64,000 bases of DNA from Coniella vitis. Taxonomy: Eukaryota > Ascomycota > Sordariomycetes > Diaporthales > Schizoparmaceae. Shown piece by piece: positions 10,519-22,877 of the stretch. Within the stretch, counting starts at the first letter, position 1. Every line of letters begins with the position of its first letter. The notes under the pieces were generated by a model, which did no database searches, was not told where the DNA came from, and worked only from the letters and a program-made list of their open reading frames with translations. A program made the position numbers and the translations under genes. The stretch lies in NCBI GenBank assembly GCA_011317545.1, contig WUJK01000009.1, forward strand, positions 744,001 to 808,000, in the 5' to 3' direction.

Positions 10519-12020
10519 ATGAAGAGATCAGCGACCACAAGAGCAGCCCGGCCAAAGGCCAAGAAGCGGCGGAGCGGCGTGCCAGAGTACCATGAGACGC
10601 CGCCGCTCCGGTCCGAGTCGGGCGAGATGATCTGGCCTGCGCCACAAGATCAGATAGAAACAGCCCAGAACTTCATCCGAGAGTGGTCAGTGAGATGTAT
10701 CCTGTGCACATATATAATCTCGTGCGAGTCTTGTCTTCTATTGCTGACTCGAAACATTCCAGCGCCGCAGCCGGCAAGAAAACGCTCATTGTCCCAGACA
10801 AGGACGCCGACGGCCTCGCATCAGGCGCCATTCTCCAGACAACCCTGCTTCTCTTGGGCCTGGACAGCAGCCTGATACATGCTCACTTGCTGCAAAAGGG
10901 CAACAGTGTGCACGACGAGGCCGAGCGCGCCGCCATGGCCGCCCACAAGCCCGCCTACATCTTTGTGCTGGACCAGGGCTCGCGCCCTTCACCGCCGGTC
11001 ATCGACGACGACGACGACGACGACAGCGACGACAATGGCAATGGCCACCACCACAAGGCGCTCGTCATTGACCACCACCATGCAGCCAGCGACGCCGACT
11101 TCCCCCGGGGCTCGCAGCACATCACAGCCTGCAACAGCCCGCCCGTCGCCACCAGCGCCCTCCTGACGTACCTCGTCTGCCGCGACCTCCACGCCGGGGT
11201 CGCGGGCCGCTGTGACTGGCTGTGCATCCTGGGCACCCACGGCGACCTCGGCAACACGCTGAAATGGGAGCCGCCGTTCCCCGACATGCAGGCGGCCTTC
11301 AAAAAGTACACCAAAAAGGCCCTCAACGACGCCGTCTCGCTCGTCAACGCGCCCCGCCGCACAGCAGCCTTCAACGTCGCCGCAGCGTGGACCGCGCTGA
11401 CGAGCGCCGCATCAGCAGAAACAGAAACAGAAACAGAGCTAGGCTCGGCGACCATCGCCCTGCTGCTCCAGAACAAGGCCCTGCGTGCGGCGCGTGCAGA
11501 GGTCAACGCCGAGGTCGCGCGCTGCACGCACACGGCGCCGCAGTTCAGCGCCGACGGCACCGTCGCCGTGCTCCGCATCCGCTCCGCCGCGCAGGTCCAC
11601 CCGGTGATTGCCACGCGCTGGGCGGGCCACCTGCAGTCGGCCAAGCTCGAGGTCGTCCTCGTTGCGAATGAAGGCTACCTGCCGGGCCTGGTCAACTTTT
11701 CCTGTCGCGTGCCGCGGTGTGCGCGCGCGCGCGCCCAGCAGCAGCAGCAGCCGCCTGTGAATCTCATCGAGGTCTTGCGCGGTATTGCGGATCGGGCGCC
11801 GGACCAGACGCTGCGGGCACGCCTGGGGGAGTCCTTTGCGAGGGGCCACAAGGAGGCAAGCGGTGGCGTCGTGCCCGTCAAGGAGTTTGAGGAGTTCATG
11901 GCTGTGCTGGAGGTGGGAAGCAAGAAGCCCGAGGGCGGGACGAAGAAGACGCAGACGCAGAAGAAGGGGGATAGTGTCAAGCCAGGCAACACCATCACAA
12001 ACTACTTTGGCAAGACGTAG
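10519..12020 (+). CDS. DHH-family phosphoesterase with C-terminal PIP-like motif
   Basis: Exons 10519-10685 and 10763-12020 give 474 residues. The intron has GTCAGT at its donor, TGCTGAC as its branch point and ends in CCAG. The junction rebuilds a Cys in FIREC-AAAGKKTLIV. DHH superfamily motifs are clear: motif I DKDADG (about residues 67-72) and the name-giving DHH in VIDHHHA (about 156-160), separated by an Asp run. A DHHA1-like C-terminal half carries the late GLVNFSCR block. The family includes RecJ nucleases, exopolyphosphatases and nanoRNases that use metal-bound Asp/His to hydrolyse phosphodiesters; the substrate here is unknown. The first exon begins with a basic stretch (KRSATTRAARPKAKKRR) that looks like a nuclear localisation signal. 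The C-terminus ends NTITNYFGKT, close to a PCNA-interacting peptide. Both features suggest a DNA-linked role. Confidence 0.82.
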
Positions 12021-15000
12021 TTTTGGCGAGCGAGTCTTTGTCCAAGGGCTGGAATATGGAATGGCTTACGTTGTTCTCCGGCTTTTCAAGCGTCAAACTT
12101 GACGGCGAAAAGAGACAAATGGAAGGAAGACCGCACGATGGTTTCCAACAAAGGATATCGCATCCATACCACGTTGACAGGATTCACCAACTCGGTCTCA
12201 GGGCGACTGGCGCGAACTTTGATAACGAACACACGAATAGAAACATCTTTCACAATTTCCGAATCGTCCAGTGGAGATGATTCCGACGCCACAATGGCCC
12301 TTAATGCCTCGCATATATAGCACTTGCGGCATGGCATTCCCCTGCTCTCTCCATCATTATGCTTTTTTTTGCAAACAACAACAACAACAACAACAACAAC
12401 CACGCATTGCCTTGATTCCCTCTTGCTCGAGCTCCACGGCAAGTAGGCTGGGAGGATACGAGGGCTAATCTCGACGCGCCGCATTCCGGTCGGGACACTA
12501 CAGAGACCCGATCACGAGTCGTGACGCCGATATGGAATTTCCCCCTTGGTAGATAGATGGACTATGAAACCTTTTCGATATGGAACAAGCCACCAATAAA
12601 CCACCAAGGGGACTGACTAACCATGACAAAGAGAGGCTACCATGCATCAACCTCGGCCACACTTTTGGACGCAGGCGCTCAGACAGTCAGTGACTAAAGC
12701 GGGCCATTCATCTCGTAGCACTTGAGCATATCCCGCGTTTTTTTTTTTGCTTTGAACAGTGACAGGCCATTGCTCACGGGACTTGACAAAAAAAGAAGAA
12801 GAAAAAACACACAGACGTACCAAGCAAAGGCACGAGCGCTTTCGGATCCCTGAGCCGGGAGTAAACATGACGGTTCTTATTCTTGTTGAACTGGTCGTTG
12901 CCCGTTCGGCTGGGGCCACGAAGAACCTCGTGCTTAGCCTCTACAAGAATGAATGGGCTTGAAATAGCACACGCGTACGTGGTGCTCAACTGCAGATCTG
13001 ATCTAGCCGGTAGGTGGCTGGCTGTTGATGGGGGATTCTGAATGGCAGGGTTATGATGGGATGAGTACATGGTGTGTATTTTATGTATAATACCGATTAT
13101 ACGTTGGCCAGTCGTTTTATTTGTACTATGTACACGCACCAACTTTACAAAAGCCATTTTACTCTTCAAGGAACAAATACATAGAATATGCAGAGCCACA
13201 AGGTATCCAGCAATATATAAGTAAGCCTCATCTTAGTCCTAGCACCCCTCGCCACACAGTGAAAGTGGCCTGTACAAAAGAACAAAGACTTCCCTTCAGC
13301 ATTTCCTATAAAGCCAAAGAAGCCAACACAACCTCGATATGCCAAGCACCAAAAGACTCACAACTGACTCAATTCTCAACGGAGAAAGGGAACCGCATGA
13401 TCTCCAGATGAAGCTATTGCAAAGTCTGTTTTCATACTTCCTCTTCCTCCCCTCTTGTGCGAATCTAATCTGGATCCAGCCAGACTACGCTCGCCCGCCC
13501 GCCCACGAATCCACAGATAAAAATAAAGATTATTACTATTATAGCGAGACTTGGCAACATCTAGGGTCCATCACAGGCTTTTTTTTCTTTCTGACGGTAT
13601 GATTTTGATGTCCGGGGTCACTTATGATTCGCTCGTTCGTCACACAGGGACACGTAGAAGAAAGAGCCAACTGATCTTTGTCCTGATGAAGTGAACTGGC
13701 CCTTCACCACTGCTTCGCCGGCCCCAAGGGGACTGAAAAAGATGTATCTGTGACGATTTGCGTTTACTGGAGCATGAGACTAAGTGGGAACGGAGCAGAC
13801 CATTTTAGTGCATCAACAAGCCGCCGCCGTCGCCGCCGCCGCCGCAACGGTCTGACCAGCCCGACTGACTCGCACCTTGGTGTCTACATGTTGTATGAAG
13901 GATGGCTGGCGAGGAAGATGTAGAGTGTGTATTTGTCTGCCTGCGTATGCTTCTCCTCCGCAGCACATGTTCAAACAAAGTACAGACAATAATTTGTTGA
14001 GGGAAAGGATAAGCAAAGGAGATATGCCAGCTCCCACTGAAGGGCCCAGTTCCTCACAGACGACTCGGGAATCTTGCCTGATGGAGAAGTGAAAACTCAC
14101 GTGAGAAGCAAGCCTCCGCTTCTTGTAGAATATATACATAGTAGTGTATAGTATATACATACGTATGTACCAGGATCCACGTTTCGCTTTGGAACCAAGC
14201 ACACAATGCTGTTGGAACAAATATTAACGAAGGAAACGACGTTTGTTGTCGCACGCAATTTGTGATCGTCCCACTTACGATTCCTGGGGTCCAGCAAAGC
14301 AAAAAGCAAAGCTCGACGCGTCCGGCATCGACAAGCTGCCGGAATGAGCACCAGCACCAGCACCAGTCACCGGATTGAACACAAGACGAAGAGGCAAGAG
14401 TGGAACTCGAAACAGAAGAATAAGACAAGAGAGAGAGAGAGAGGGAGAGAGCCAGATACCACAATTCTACTTTTCAGCTTCGGCATCCCGGCTGTTCTGT
14501 TCCCAGATGCGGTTTAGGTTTATGGAGGCCCAGCAGCAAGCCACACGAGCCTAACAAGCCAAGGAGTGTTTGAGAGCCGATCACACTTTTACCATGTATG
14601 GCTTCCTGGCTTCCTGACTTTCTGGTCTTCTGGCATCCCTGTTGCAAGAAAGAAAAGACGTCAGTCAGAGTTCAGTTGTCCGCTTGACAGATGAACCGTC
14701 TCTTTTTTTCCCCTTTCTTCTTTTCCCGGGGAGTACGGTAATGATCAAAGCTAAGAGAAAGCCATTGTCTCTCCGCAGGAGGCGCCTTTGAGACGACGAC
14801 CAGAGCCTTTGCATGAACACGGCCAGGCATGGACGAACGGAGAATGGGCGTCAAGTGTTTCTCTGAGATTGAAAGGTCCTTTCGTCACACAGGCTGGCCA
14901 GATGCTGGGGTGGAGACCAAAAGGCATGAACACCAAATCTCAAAGTGCTATATATCAAAGAGTTAGACCAGAGGAATGCTACACGCCACCACCCCCCCCC

Positions 15001-15835
15001 CCCACCCCACCGTTCTATGGGGCGCTTTCGGTGGACTGGCTGACTGGTTGACTGGCTAAGCAGCCCTGCGCATCCATCTGGTCGTTACCATCCCTCTTGG
15101 GCCCTCTTTATTCGACGCGTCCCATCTGCTAGAGCGAAGTCTAAATGATGACTGGCCCGGCCGAGATGCGCAGCCATCGGATGAGCACACGAGTATTGTA
15201 TGTGATCGAGCACGGAAAAAGAGTATCCCGCCCTATACCATACCATACCATACCGTACCCACGCCCTTTTGCCCCCTGTCATTGCCATTCTCGGCCATCC
15301 AAGCGATATTCATATAATCCTTTGTCCCACCCTTAGTTCCTTTTTTCCCTGTTCCTTATTTCCTCATTCAGGAATTATCCGTAGATATATCTTCTTCTTA
15401 TCGATCGCTATCCCTATATATCCCTTTCGGTCCAAGGTGCTGGCGCCTTTCATGAAATCACTAGCTGTCCCAGCGCATCGGGTCGTCGCCAAAAGGTTAA
15501 CGGTGGTAATCCCCACCCGCCTTGAGATCAACAAAACACACAAACCACCACCAACTCTCCTCGCGGCTTTTTCTTTTTCCAAAGCAAGACAACATCATCA
15601 CTACCAGAGTCGACACCGTTCCTTTGCCGACGCGGGCCTCATCCACTCGCTCACACCAAACCCTGATATCACAGCACAATACACCGCTGGCAAGCATGCC
15701 TTGGGGGTCGCCATCGGCCCTAGGTTATACATGACCCTCGGCAGACCGGGCCATTGTGCACCTCTTGGACCTTGACAAGAGAAACGAAGGACAAGACAAT
15801 TCCGAAGGAATCGGTGCCCGCAGTACTTCCTCACC
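12021..15835. other. Gene-free region
   Basis: About 3.8 kb without a credible coding region on either strand. It contains an (AAC)n microsatellite (12374-12401), short GC-rich CGC repeats (13821-13850), a C run (14992-15003), a GA repeat (14428-14448) and two TACATAGTA-type motifs (13124, 14135). The last few hundred bases before 15836 are CT/CA-rich and probably form the receptor gene promoter and leader. Confidence 0.55.
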
Positions 15836-16077
15836 ATGTCTACAGCTGTAGAAAATCAGCCATGGGATGGCGTGACGACTCTATCGCCTCTTCCCGCTCG
15901 CGCAAAGACACATGTCATCGCCATGGCCGTCAACGGTCTCGTTTCATTGCTTTCGTGTGCCGCCCTCTTCTCCTTCATCACCTACCGACTGCTCCGAGCG
16001 CGGTGGACGGCCACCTCAACCACCAACAGACGCGTATCCTTCCGATCGCAAGCAATAGCGGCGGGAGAAGAAGAAGA

Positions 16078-16108
<31 letters not shown>

Positions 16109-17398
16109 CGAGCAGGAACGCCAACAACAACAACAACCACAGGTCCCGACGATGACATGATCCACCGCACCTTTGACAAGATGACACTGGGCGCAAACCG
16201 TCAACCAGACCTCCAGCACCTGTCCGACATGACCAAGGCCCTCACACAGCAAGAGGGCACCGAGTTCGCCGATGCAGAGCAATCCTTCTCCCGCATCAAT
16301 ATCACGCCAGGGAAACCAGCCCCGTCGTCTGCTTCGGCTGCGGCGGCCGGCCTGCCGACCAGCAACTCCTTTCTCACCCTCATCTACCACCTCCTCGTCG
16401 CCGACATGATCCAGGCCCTCTCGTACGTGTGTTCGCTGACGTGGTGGCGCAAAGACGGTATACTTGTGCCGTCGGCAAATTGCGCTGTGCAGGGCGTGCT
16501 GCTCCAGCTGGGCAGCGTCTCCATCGCCCTGTTCCTCGTCTTTATATCTCTCAACACGTTGCTGGCCATGACGTGGGGATACAAGTTCTCACAGCGCGTC
16601 GCCCACGCGCTCGTCGTGGGCAACTGGGTCTTTTGCTTGGTGCTCGTCTTTATCAGCCTGGGCTCCATGCAGACCTTGTCCACGGAGGATGACGGCTGGT
16701 ACTTTGCCCGCTCGGCCTCGCTGTGCTGGATCAACGAAAAGTATGCGCAGCGGTACGGCTTTTGGCTGCAGAATTTCTGGATCATCTTGTCGGTTGGCAT
16801 CACCTTCATCTGCTACGGCTGGATCTTTGTGTCGTGGGTGCGTCGGAGGTTGCTGAGGATGGACAAGTGGTCCTGGTTGGGCGCGCAGGATAAGCCGTAC
16901 TCGAGCAGCACGACGGTGCCGAGGACGTCAGGCCATCACCCGGCCTTTTTTGTCTACCCCGTCATCTACATCATCTGCTCGGGGCCCATCATCTTTGTCG
17001 GGATTGTCGCCGCCGCCGGTGCCGAGGTGACCAATAATTACCTGTCCATTGTCTCCATTATTTCGTCCTTGTCAGGCCTGCTGGATGCCATCCTCTGGTC
17101 GACAACCATCCTCTTTAGCACCCACCAGGAGCTGGAGGAGGTCGGCCTTGGCAGATACAATTTTGTGAGGACTCCGGCCCGGCTGTATGGCAATATTGTC
17201 AGTGTCGAAGGCGCCACGCGAAACCGCGCAAAGCGACAGAGTACGAGAAGCTCGGGCGAGGGGAAATGGCGGAAGCTCAACGGCAACGATGAACCCGCAC
17301 GAGGTGATAGTGTAGCCTCTGTTCATATTCGTGGAGAGGATGCAATCAGGCTGGATACGATAACGACTGTGACGGTGGACTATCTGCACAGACCATAG
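15836..17398 (+). CDS. Seven-helix G-protein-coupled receptor (cAMP receptor-like/Git3-like)
   Basis: Intronless, 520 residues, with ATG in a CACC context. Seven hydrophobic helices can be placed at about residues 26-50, 178-200, 215-243, 255-276, 309-335, 371-395 and 402-427. Typical receptor features are a Cys before helix 3 (SANCAVQG), a second extracellular Cys in SLCWINEKY, a WGY motif after helix 3 and a basic end of helix 5 (WVRRRLLRMD). The C-tail has about 90 residues and is rich in Ser/Arg. The pattern fits fungal receptors of the cAMP-receptor-like/Git3 group that signal through heterotrimeric G proteins, for example in nutrient sensing; the ligand cannot be inferred. The loop between helices 1 and 2 is enlarged to about 125 residues and contains an Ala run (GCA repeat, about 16076-16106) and a Thr run. 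No clean intron removes it. Confidence 0.78.
16062..16106 (+). repeat. GAA/GCA trinucleotide repeat coding for Glu then Ala run
   Basis: GAAGAAGAAGAA followed by about ten GCA units, in frame in the first intracellular loop of the receptor, giving EEEE then a run of nine Ala. Such runs expand and contract readily. Confidence 0.9.
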
Positions 17399-20300
17399 AT
17401 GTCCCTTTCATGTCTTGATGGCAGCCTGCTAAATGGAATGCATGCACCCTAAAAGCGAAACGGGAAATTGAAGCCGCAACACGGTAGCCGCCGTTGATCG
17501 TGACATTGTAAACTTCACCCGTGATCATGGCAGAGTACGCGATCGCCATCCCTAGTGTTTACTATATCCCTAGGAGACATGCGTCCCGAAAGACAGACCC
17601 CAAGATGAGCCAGAGACATCGAGACAACAGTGGTTGCAGCCCATGAGTAGATAGATGCCTTGGCCCTGACAGGCTAGGCCGTAAGGAGTCCAGCTCAGTC
17701 ATGGGTGCCGTACGTCAAAGTAAATACTCTAGGTATGCTCAGAGGAGGAATATCCCTCGATTACCTATGCATACCGATAAGGCTGAAAATAGGTGTGAAG
17801 GTTAGTTGTCCTGCACAGTTTCACCCAAGAAACACGAAATGCAGTTGGTAAGGGTTTTGCTCAAAGTGCTGTTTCGGACTTGCATATAAGAGTATATATA
17901 CATAGTATGTATACATAGTATATGTGTGTGTATGATGTAGGGTGTCTTGATGACGGCTCTTATTCCGTAGACCCAAGTAAGCCAACGATACGTCAGTTCG
18001 CGACTCACTTTGAGCAGGCTTACTCCCCTGGATTTGGTAGTCGCAATGATTGGCAAGCAGGGCAAGCAGCGGTCGTGCAGGGAGTTCGTTGTCCTTACGA
18101 CCATGTACTGCACATCAGCTGCAGCTGTTGCTGTTAAATCTGTTGCTGGTGGCGGTGGTGGTGCAGGAGGTAGTGTCCCAGGTCGAAGGGTAAAAGTTGG
18201 TCGAGCTGATGCAGAGAGTTGCAGGGCGCAATGATGATCAGTCCAGCTAGGTTCGTTTCCACTTTCGTAGCAATGGAGCAGTGGCACCAACGCTTTGAGA
18301 AAAGGTCCGAGTATGTGCAACGGTTGGTCGTCAACCGCCAAAGTTAATAAGTGCACACACACGTGGAGGTCCCAAGGGATACACCATTGTTTCGGGCAAT
18401 CCGCTTCAGGTGTGGTGCGTCATGCATACGAGCGGAGCGCCCAAGAAGGCGCTGCGACGACCAAATGACTTGTTTCCGGCCCCTGAGCAGCAGCGTGCAG
18501 AGTGCCCTGGCCAAATTGCTGACTGCATAAGCTGCAGAGAAGCATCTCCAGTCTGCTTTATTGGCACATCAACTAGGATCTTGGGGGCTAGAGAGCGACT
18601 GGTATCGTGCAGGCAGCAGCAAAAGGAGACACCAACCCCCGCCAGGCCAAATATGTAGTGCCCGTATTCGCAGTGCTGGCTAGCACTCATGGCCCTTCGG
18701 CTCGCTGGTACTTATGGTAGGTGCAACAGGACAGATTGCGATGGTCTTCCCGTAGCACACCCGCAAAGAATCCTGCGTGGGACAAAGCTGGAACCCTTTT
18801 CTCTTGGAAGCCGCTGAGAAGTGGCTGGTGGAAATTCCCCACATGTGCTCGAGGGACAGCGAAGGAGTCGAGAACGTCTAGAAGCCTGTCATGTACAGCA
18901 AGCCCATGGACGAATAGTACTACCAGAGTATATTAGCGCAAGTCTTAGACAGTGGAGAATGTGGATGAAAGGGGAACATTTACATAGTACTACGTCCAGG
19001 AGGCCAGGATAGAACCCTTCAGCCCTCAACAGTTGCTCATTGTGCCGGTGTGTGCGTATGTGCGTGTGCCCGATGGTGTCAGGCGTTTTACTTGGACACA
19101 ACCTTGGCAGATTCTGCAGTACGCATATGCATCTGGTGAATGCGTGTTCAAGTCCCCAAGGGGTTCGCGTCTCGGTAGTCTGGGTTGAGTTGCGGCGAAG
19201 GATTCGAGGGGCATTTTGCAAATTATGAAGACGGACAACGGGCCAACAGCGTCGACAAGGGGGGCACGCAGCAAAAGCAAATTGGCAGGGCGTTGCGGAA
19301 GATTGTATATCGACAGGCTTTCCACCTGCATGCCGTCGCAATGCGCAGAAGGAGGGTTGACAATGGCGACGGTGATCATGACGATGCGAAGGGTTTGCTC
19401 GAGGGGTGGGTGGCTGTGGTTTGCGGCGAGCAGGTGCGATGCTGGGTGTTGGGGGCTTGTGCAAGTACCCAGGTACCCAGCAAGTGCTGCGTATCACTGT
19501 ACCTCTGTACTGTGTATCTCGACATAGATTACATAAGTTTGTACCTAGATCCGTCGACGACTGGGGCAGTATGTATCAAGGTATCCACGGGCGCTTGGGA
19601 CCTGATTGATGGTGCCTCAGACCGAGATACAACGGGGGCCAGAAACCGCCGCCTCGGCATCATCCAGGCTGGGGCTGGCTGGCTGGCTGGCTCAGGAGCC
19701 CTGTCACTTTTTGTGTTATGGCGGCCGCGTGGTGGGCTTTCTGGAGCCGATCGGCCAGCAGTCGCTGCTCCAGAGCGGACCCGGCAGTCCTGGGCCGCTA
19801 TGCGCGCCGTCAATCAGTCCTTTTGTCACAAACTGGATCCTCTGCCATACAACAAGCGCGTCAGCCCGATAGTCGCATCTGTGGAGACTGCTTTCCAAAG
19901 CATGGTACTCTCTGTGTTCTACTCTGTATGTAAAGTGTTGTAGTAGGCGTCAATATTACCAAGTTTCCATTCGGTATGGCTCAGCCAGATCTGTGCATGT
20001 ACATGGTGGATGGCACAGCACTAAGCAGCCCTCTGCGCCGCTGTTTGGTTGGGGGCCTTCTACCATTACATAGTATAAGTACAGGTACTAGTACAATGGA
20101 CGTGCCCTTCAGTGAGTGTGTTCACCCTGCAGTTGGTGATTTCATGTACGGGCTGAACCGTAGCCCTGACGAAATAGGCAACCTCCCCGGCCCTTTCCCA
20201 GCGCTCACTGGCTCATTGCCCGCGACCGTGCCAACTGCCAAGCTTTCCCCACGACCAGCTAGAGCCATTGCACCACTGATGGCCCGCTGAACTATAGCAG

Positions 20301-20955
20301 TACTATGTATGTACTGTGTACTGTGTAATCGAGTAACAGCGGGCCCGTTCTTCTTCAGCCTTCACTCGTCTTTTCTCCTCTTTCCGCCGCTGCTGGGGCG
20401 CAATTCATTCATCCGTTCTGCTTCCCCTCCTCCCCGTCATCGTCATCGTCGTTGTCGTTGTTGCCATCGTCGTCGCCGCCATATCCCTCCACAAGTTCAA
20501 CCATTGCTTCCCGTCCGAAGTTGGCCACTCGCCACGACATTTCAACCCATTGACTCTGCCAATCTTTGAGGCCTCAGTACATATCCAGTGGACACCGCGA
20601 GCAGCATTCGAGTTGATATACAAACCGGCGTGCTTGGGGTGTGAACAATCCATACCGTAGTCTGCCTGGATCCCTGTGTGTGTATGCGATTTCCTAACCA
20701 TCCGCAGCCCGACTCATGGCCAGATGTCTTTGCAAGTCGCGACACTAACATGCGGTAGCTTCATATGATATCAAGATCCTCTACGGTTGGCGCAACGATC
20801 CCGCAGCACAAAACCGACTTGTCGTCCAATTTGAGAGACAGCACGTGCAGCTCCCGCGCCGCAACCGCCACAGCTCTCACACATTGCAAGTTTTGCGCGG
20901 CAGCTCTTTCTCCCTCTTTCTCTCTGCCGCACGTACGCACACGTACATAAGAACC
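17399..20955. other. Gene-free region
   Basis: About 3.6 kb with no recognised gene. A 252-codon frame at 19185-19943 (+) has no recognisable domain and was rejected. TACATAGTA-type motifs lie at 17899, 17912, 18981, 20067 and 20301. A GGCT repeat sits at about 19676-19691. The stretch 20400-20480 is rich in CGT/CGTC repeats. Confidence 0.55.
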
Positions 20956-21567
20956 ATGGGCTGCCTATCGTGGGGCAAGAGAAACAGCCCGCCAGAGTCA
21001 CCAAGGCTGCCAACACCACGTCTAGTCGAGATCGCCCCCGAGAGGAGACGGACCATCAGAGCGACAACCGAATTCCAATGGCCAGCCCGCATTGCTGATA
21101 TCGCGGATGCTGCGACGCCGAGCATGACACCCCTCGAACCTCGGCGTGCACAGATTTCGCAACCCATGCCAGAGAAGGAGGTGTTTGTAACGACGCCAAC
21201 CAGTTTCCACAGCCCCCGCACGCCGTCGCCGTTTCTTATGCAGTCATGTCACCATCGCCAGCATGACGCCCAGGACTATCACATCTCCCCACTGCCGACC
21301 GAGTGCCAGCAATGCCAACGGGAGAAAGACCGAGAGCATTATAAACAGCTCCTTCAGTACAAGAACAAACTTCCAAAGTATCCTACAGGCTCGCGAGAGG
21401 AGCCAGCAGAATTACCGCCGAACAATCTTTCGGATTTACAACCTATCCCGCAAGAATTACCAGCAGCGATGCCTCCAGTCGTCTTTGCCCAGGAACTCGA
21501 GGCCCATCCGCTCCAACCAATAACAAGGACAATACCGAGGAGCCGGTTCTCATATCAAACACGATAG
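20956..21567 (+). CDS. Unknown Pro-rich protein with N-terminal MGC
   Basis: A 203-residue protein of no recognised family. The frame is open further upstream (ATG at 20845). I chose the ATG at 20956 because it has a good context (GAACCATGG) and starts a plausible protein, MGCLSWGKRNSPPESPRLPTP. Gly2-Cys3 is the pattern of proteins that are N-myristoylated and palmitoylated, so membrane attachment is possible; the rest of the myristoylation consensus is not perfect (Ser at 5, Trp at 6). The middle carries SP/TP-rich stretches and a CQQCQREKDREHYKQLLQYK segment that may be helical. The C-terminal third is Pro/Leu-rich and disordered. It could be a membrane-tethered adaptor, but that is inference. 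No intron is needed. Confidence 0.5.
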   Translation: MGCLSWGKRNSPPESPRLPTPRLVEIAPERRRTIRATTEFQWPARIADIADAATPSMTPLEPRRAQISQPMPEKEVFVTTPTSFHSPRTPSPFLMQSCHHRQHDAQDYHISPLPTECQQCQREKDREHYKQLLQYKNKLPKYPTGSREEPAELPPNNLSDLQPIPQELPAAMPPVVFAQELEAHPLQPITRTIPRSRFSYQTR

Positions 21568-22877
21568 TACAGCACCATGCATGTCGGGGCAAAACCTGAT
21601 GTTTCACGACTTAATGCTTTATCTTGTATATGTAAAAACTGTGTTTCTTCTTTCTTTTGCATTAGCATAGCCAAGCGAGAAGGGAGTTTATGGCGTTCAC
21701 ATTTTGCTACATAATTATTATTTTCTTTGGGATACCTACAAATCTGTTATGAGTTTGAATACATTATTCATCTTGTCTGCTATTTTTATGCTTGATCGAT
21801 TTGCACAGAGTGTTTTGCAACCTCTCCAGGTTGATATGGCAATTCTCTTTGGCAAGGTGTCCGCCGAGGCATTGTGGTCTTCCCACTCAGAGGCCCAGCA
21901 CGACAAATACGACGCTCAAGGCTCACCGATAAGGTTTCGGGCCCTGAAAATGCCAAGTTGATCCTTCGCGGCCGACAAAGCTCAACGAAGTTGCCTAGAG
22001 AGACTGTACTCCATGTTCTTGGGCTCAATGCTGACCGAGTATCCGCCCATCTCGGGGGCCAAGTTGACCGAGGCCCACAAGGATGAATTAGCCCTTCATA
22101 ACTAAGAGTTGTCCAGGCAAAGAAGGCCAAGGGTCATAGATCCCAAACCACTGCGGTAGGAGTGTGCGCACAGAGTACCTGCGTCAGGGCCCGGCAAAGT
22201 GGCCAGCCTCGCTGGCAGGCTGGATGCTTGTTTTTGCCGGACCCGCGTAACAAGATCCCCTTCGGCACTTTTGAGCTTTGCAAGGCCAGTTGGGTGCGAT
22301 CGCCACTGGCAGGGTGGCACGTTAAGCGATTGTTGTTTATTCATCTCTGCTCGGGATCGATTTCCAGTTACGCCTTGTTTGGGCGTACATGGAATGCTGG
22401 TGATATGCCGCTAGGATTGCCCGTTTACGTTACTATGTATACATGGAATCACAGAGCGCCTTGCCCATCCCGCATCCCCCGGGCCTTGTCCGCCAGGGCC
22501 CGCCACGTTTTCGCTTCAGGGGTGTGGCCAGCTTGATGGTCGACCCTTCAGGGACCTACCCATTAGCACACAGCAACATCAGTACGTACTCATCAACAGA
22601 GCCTCTTGGCAAGAACGTAGCACAGTACAGGATCACACTACCCCACACTGCCGCCCTGGCGCAGATCTGAGAATGGAAACTTTGAACTGGCGAGCCCAAA
22701 ATTTTGGAGTCTGAGCTTTTGCCTACTTTTGGTTGTTGCAGCCTTCACTGCTCAGTATAGCTCGCGAACTCAGACTTATCACTCGACGTTTCAACGGTCT
22801 TGTCTGACATTGTGCCATAAGCAATCCACGTCGAACCAAGCCCCTTCCACCCCATTTCATCCCAAGTCAAACAGCAA
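21568..22877. other. Intergenic region before RPC5
   Basis: About 1.3 kb without a credible gene. It holds the 3-prime end of the small gene and the promoter of RPC5. One TACTATGTA motif lies at 22431. Confidence 0.55.

Noticed and set aside
10955..11644. 229-codon minus-strand frame opposite the DHH gene
   Set aside because: Shadow of high-GC3 coding sequence; the DHH motifs are on the plus strand.
19185..19943. 252-codon open frame on the plus strand in a gene-free region
   Set aside because: No domain, no consistent codon bias, contains the simple GGCT repeat and AGGTACC-type palindromes; looks like a chance frame in GC-rich DNA.
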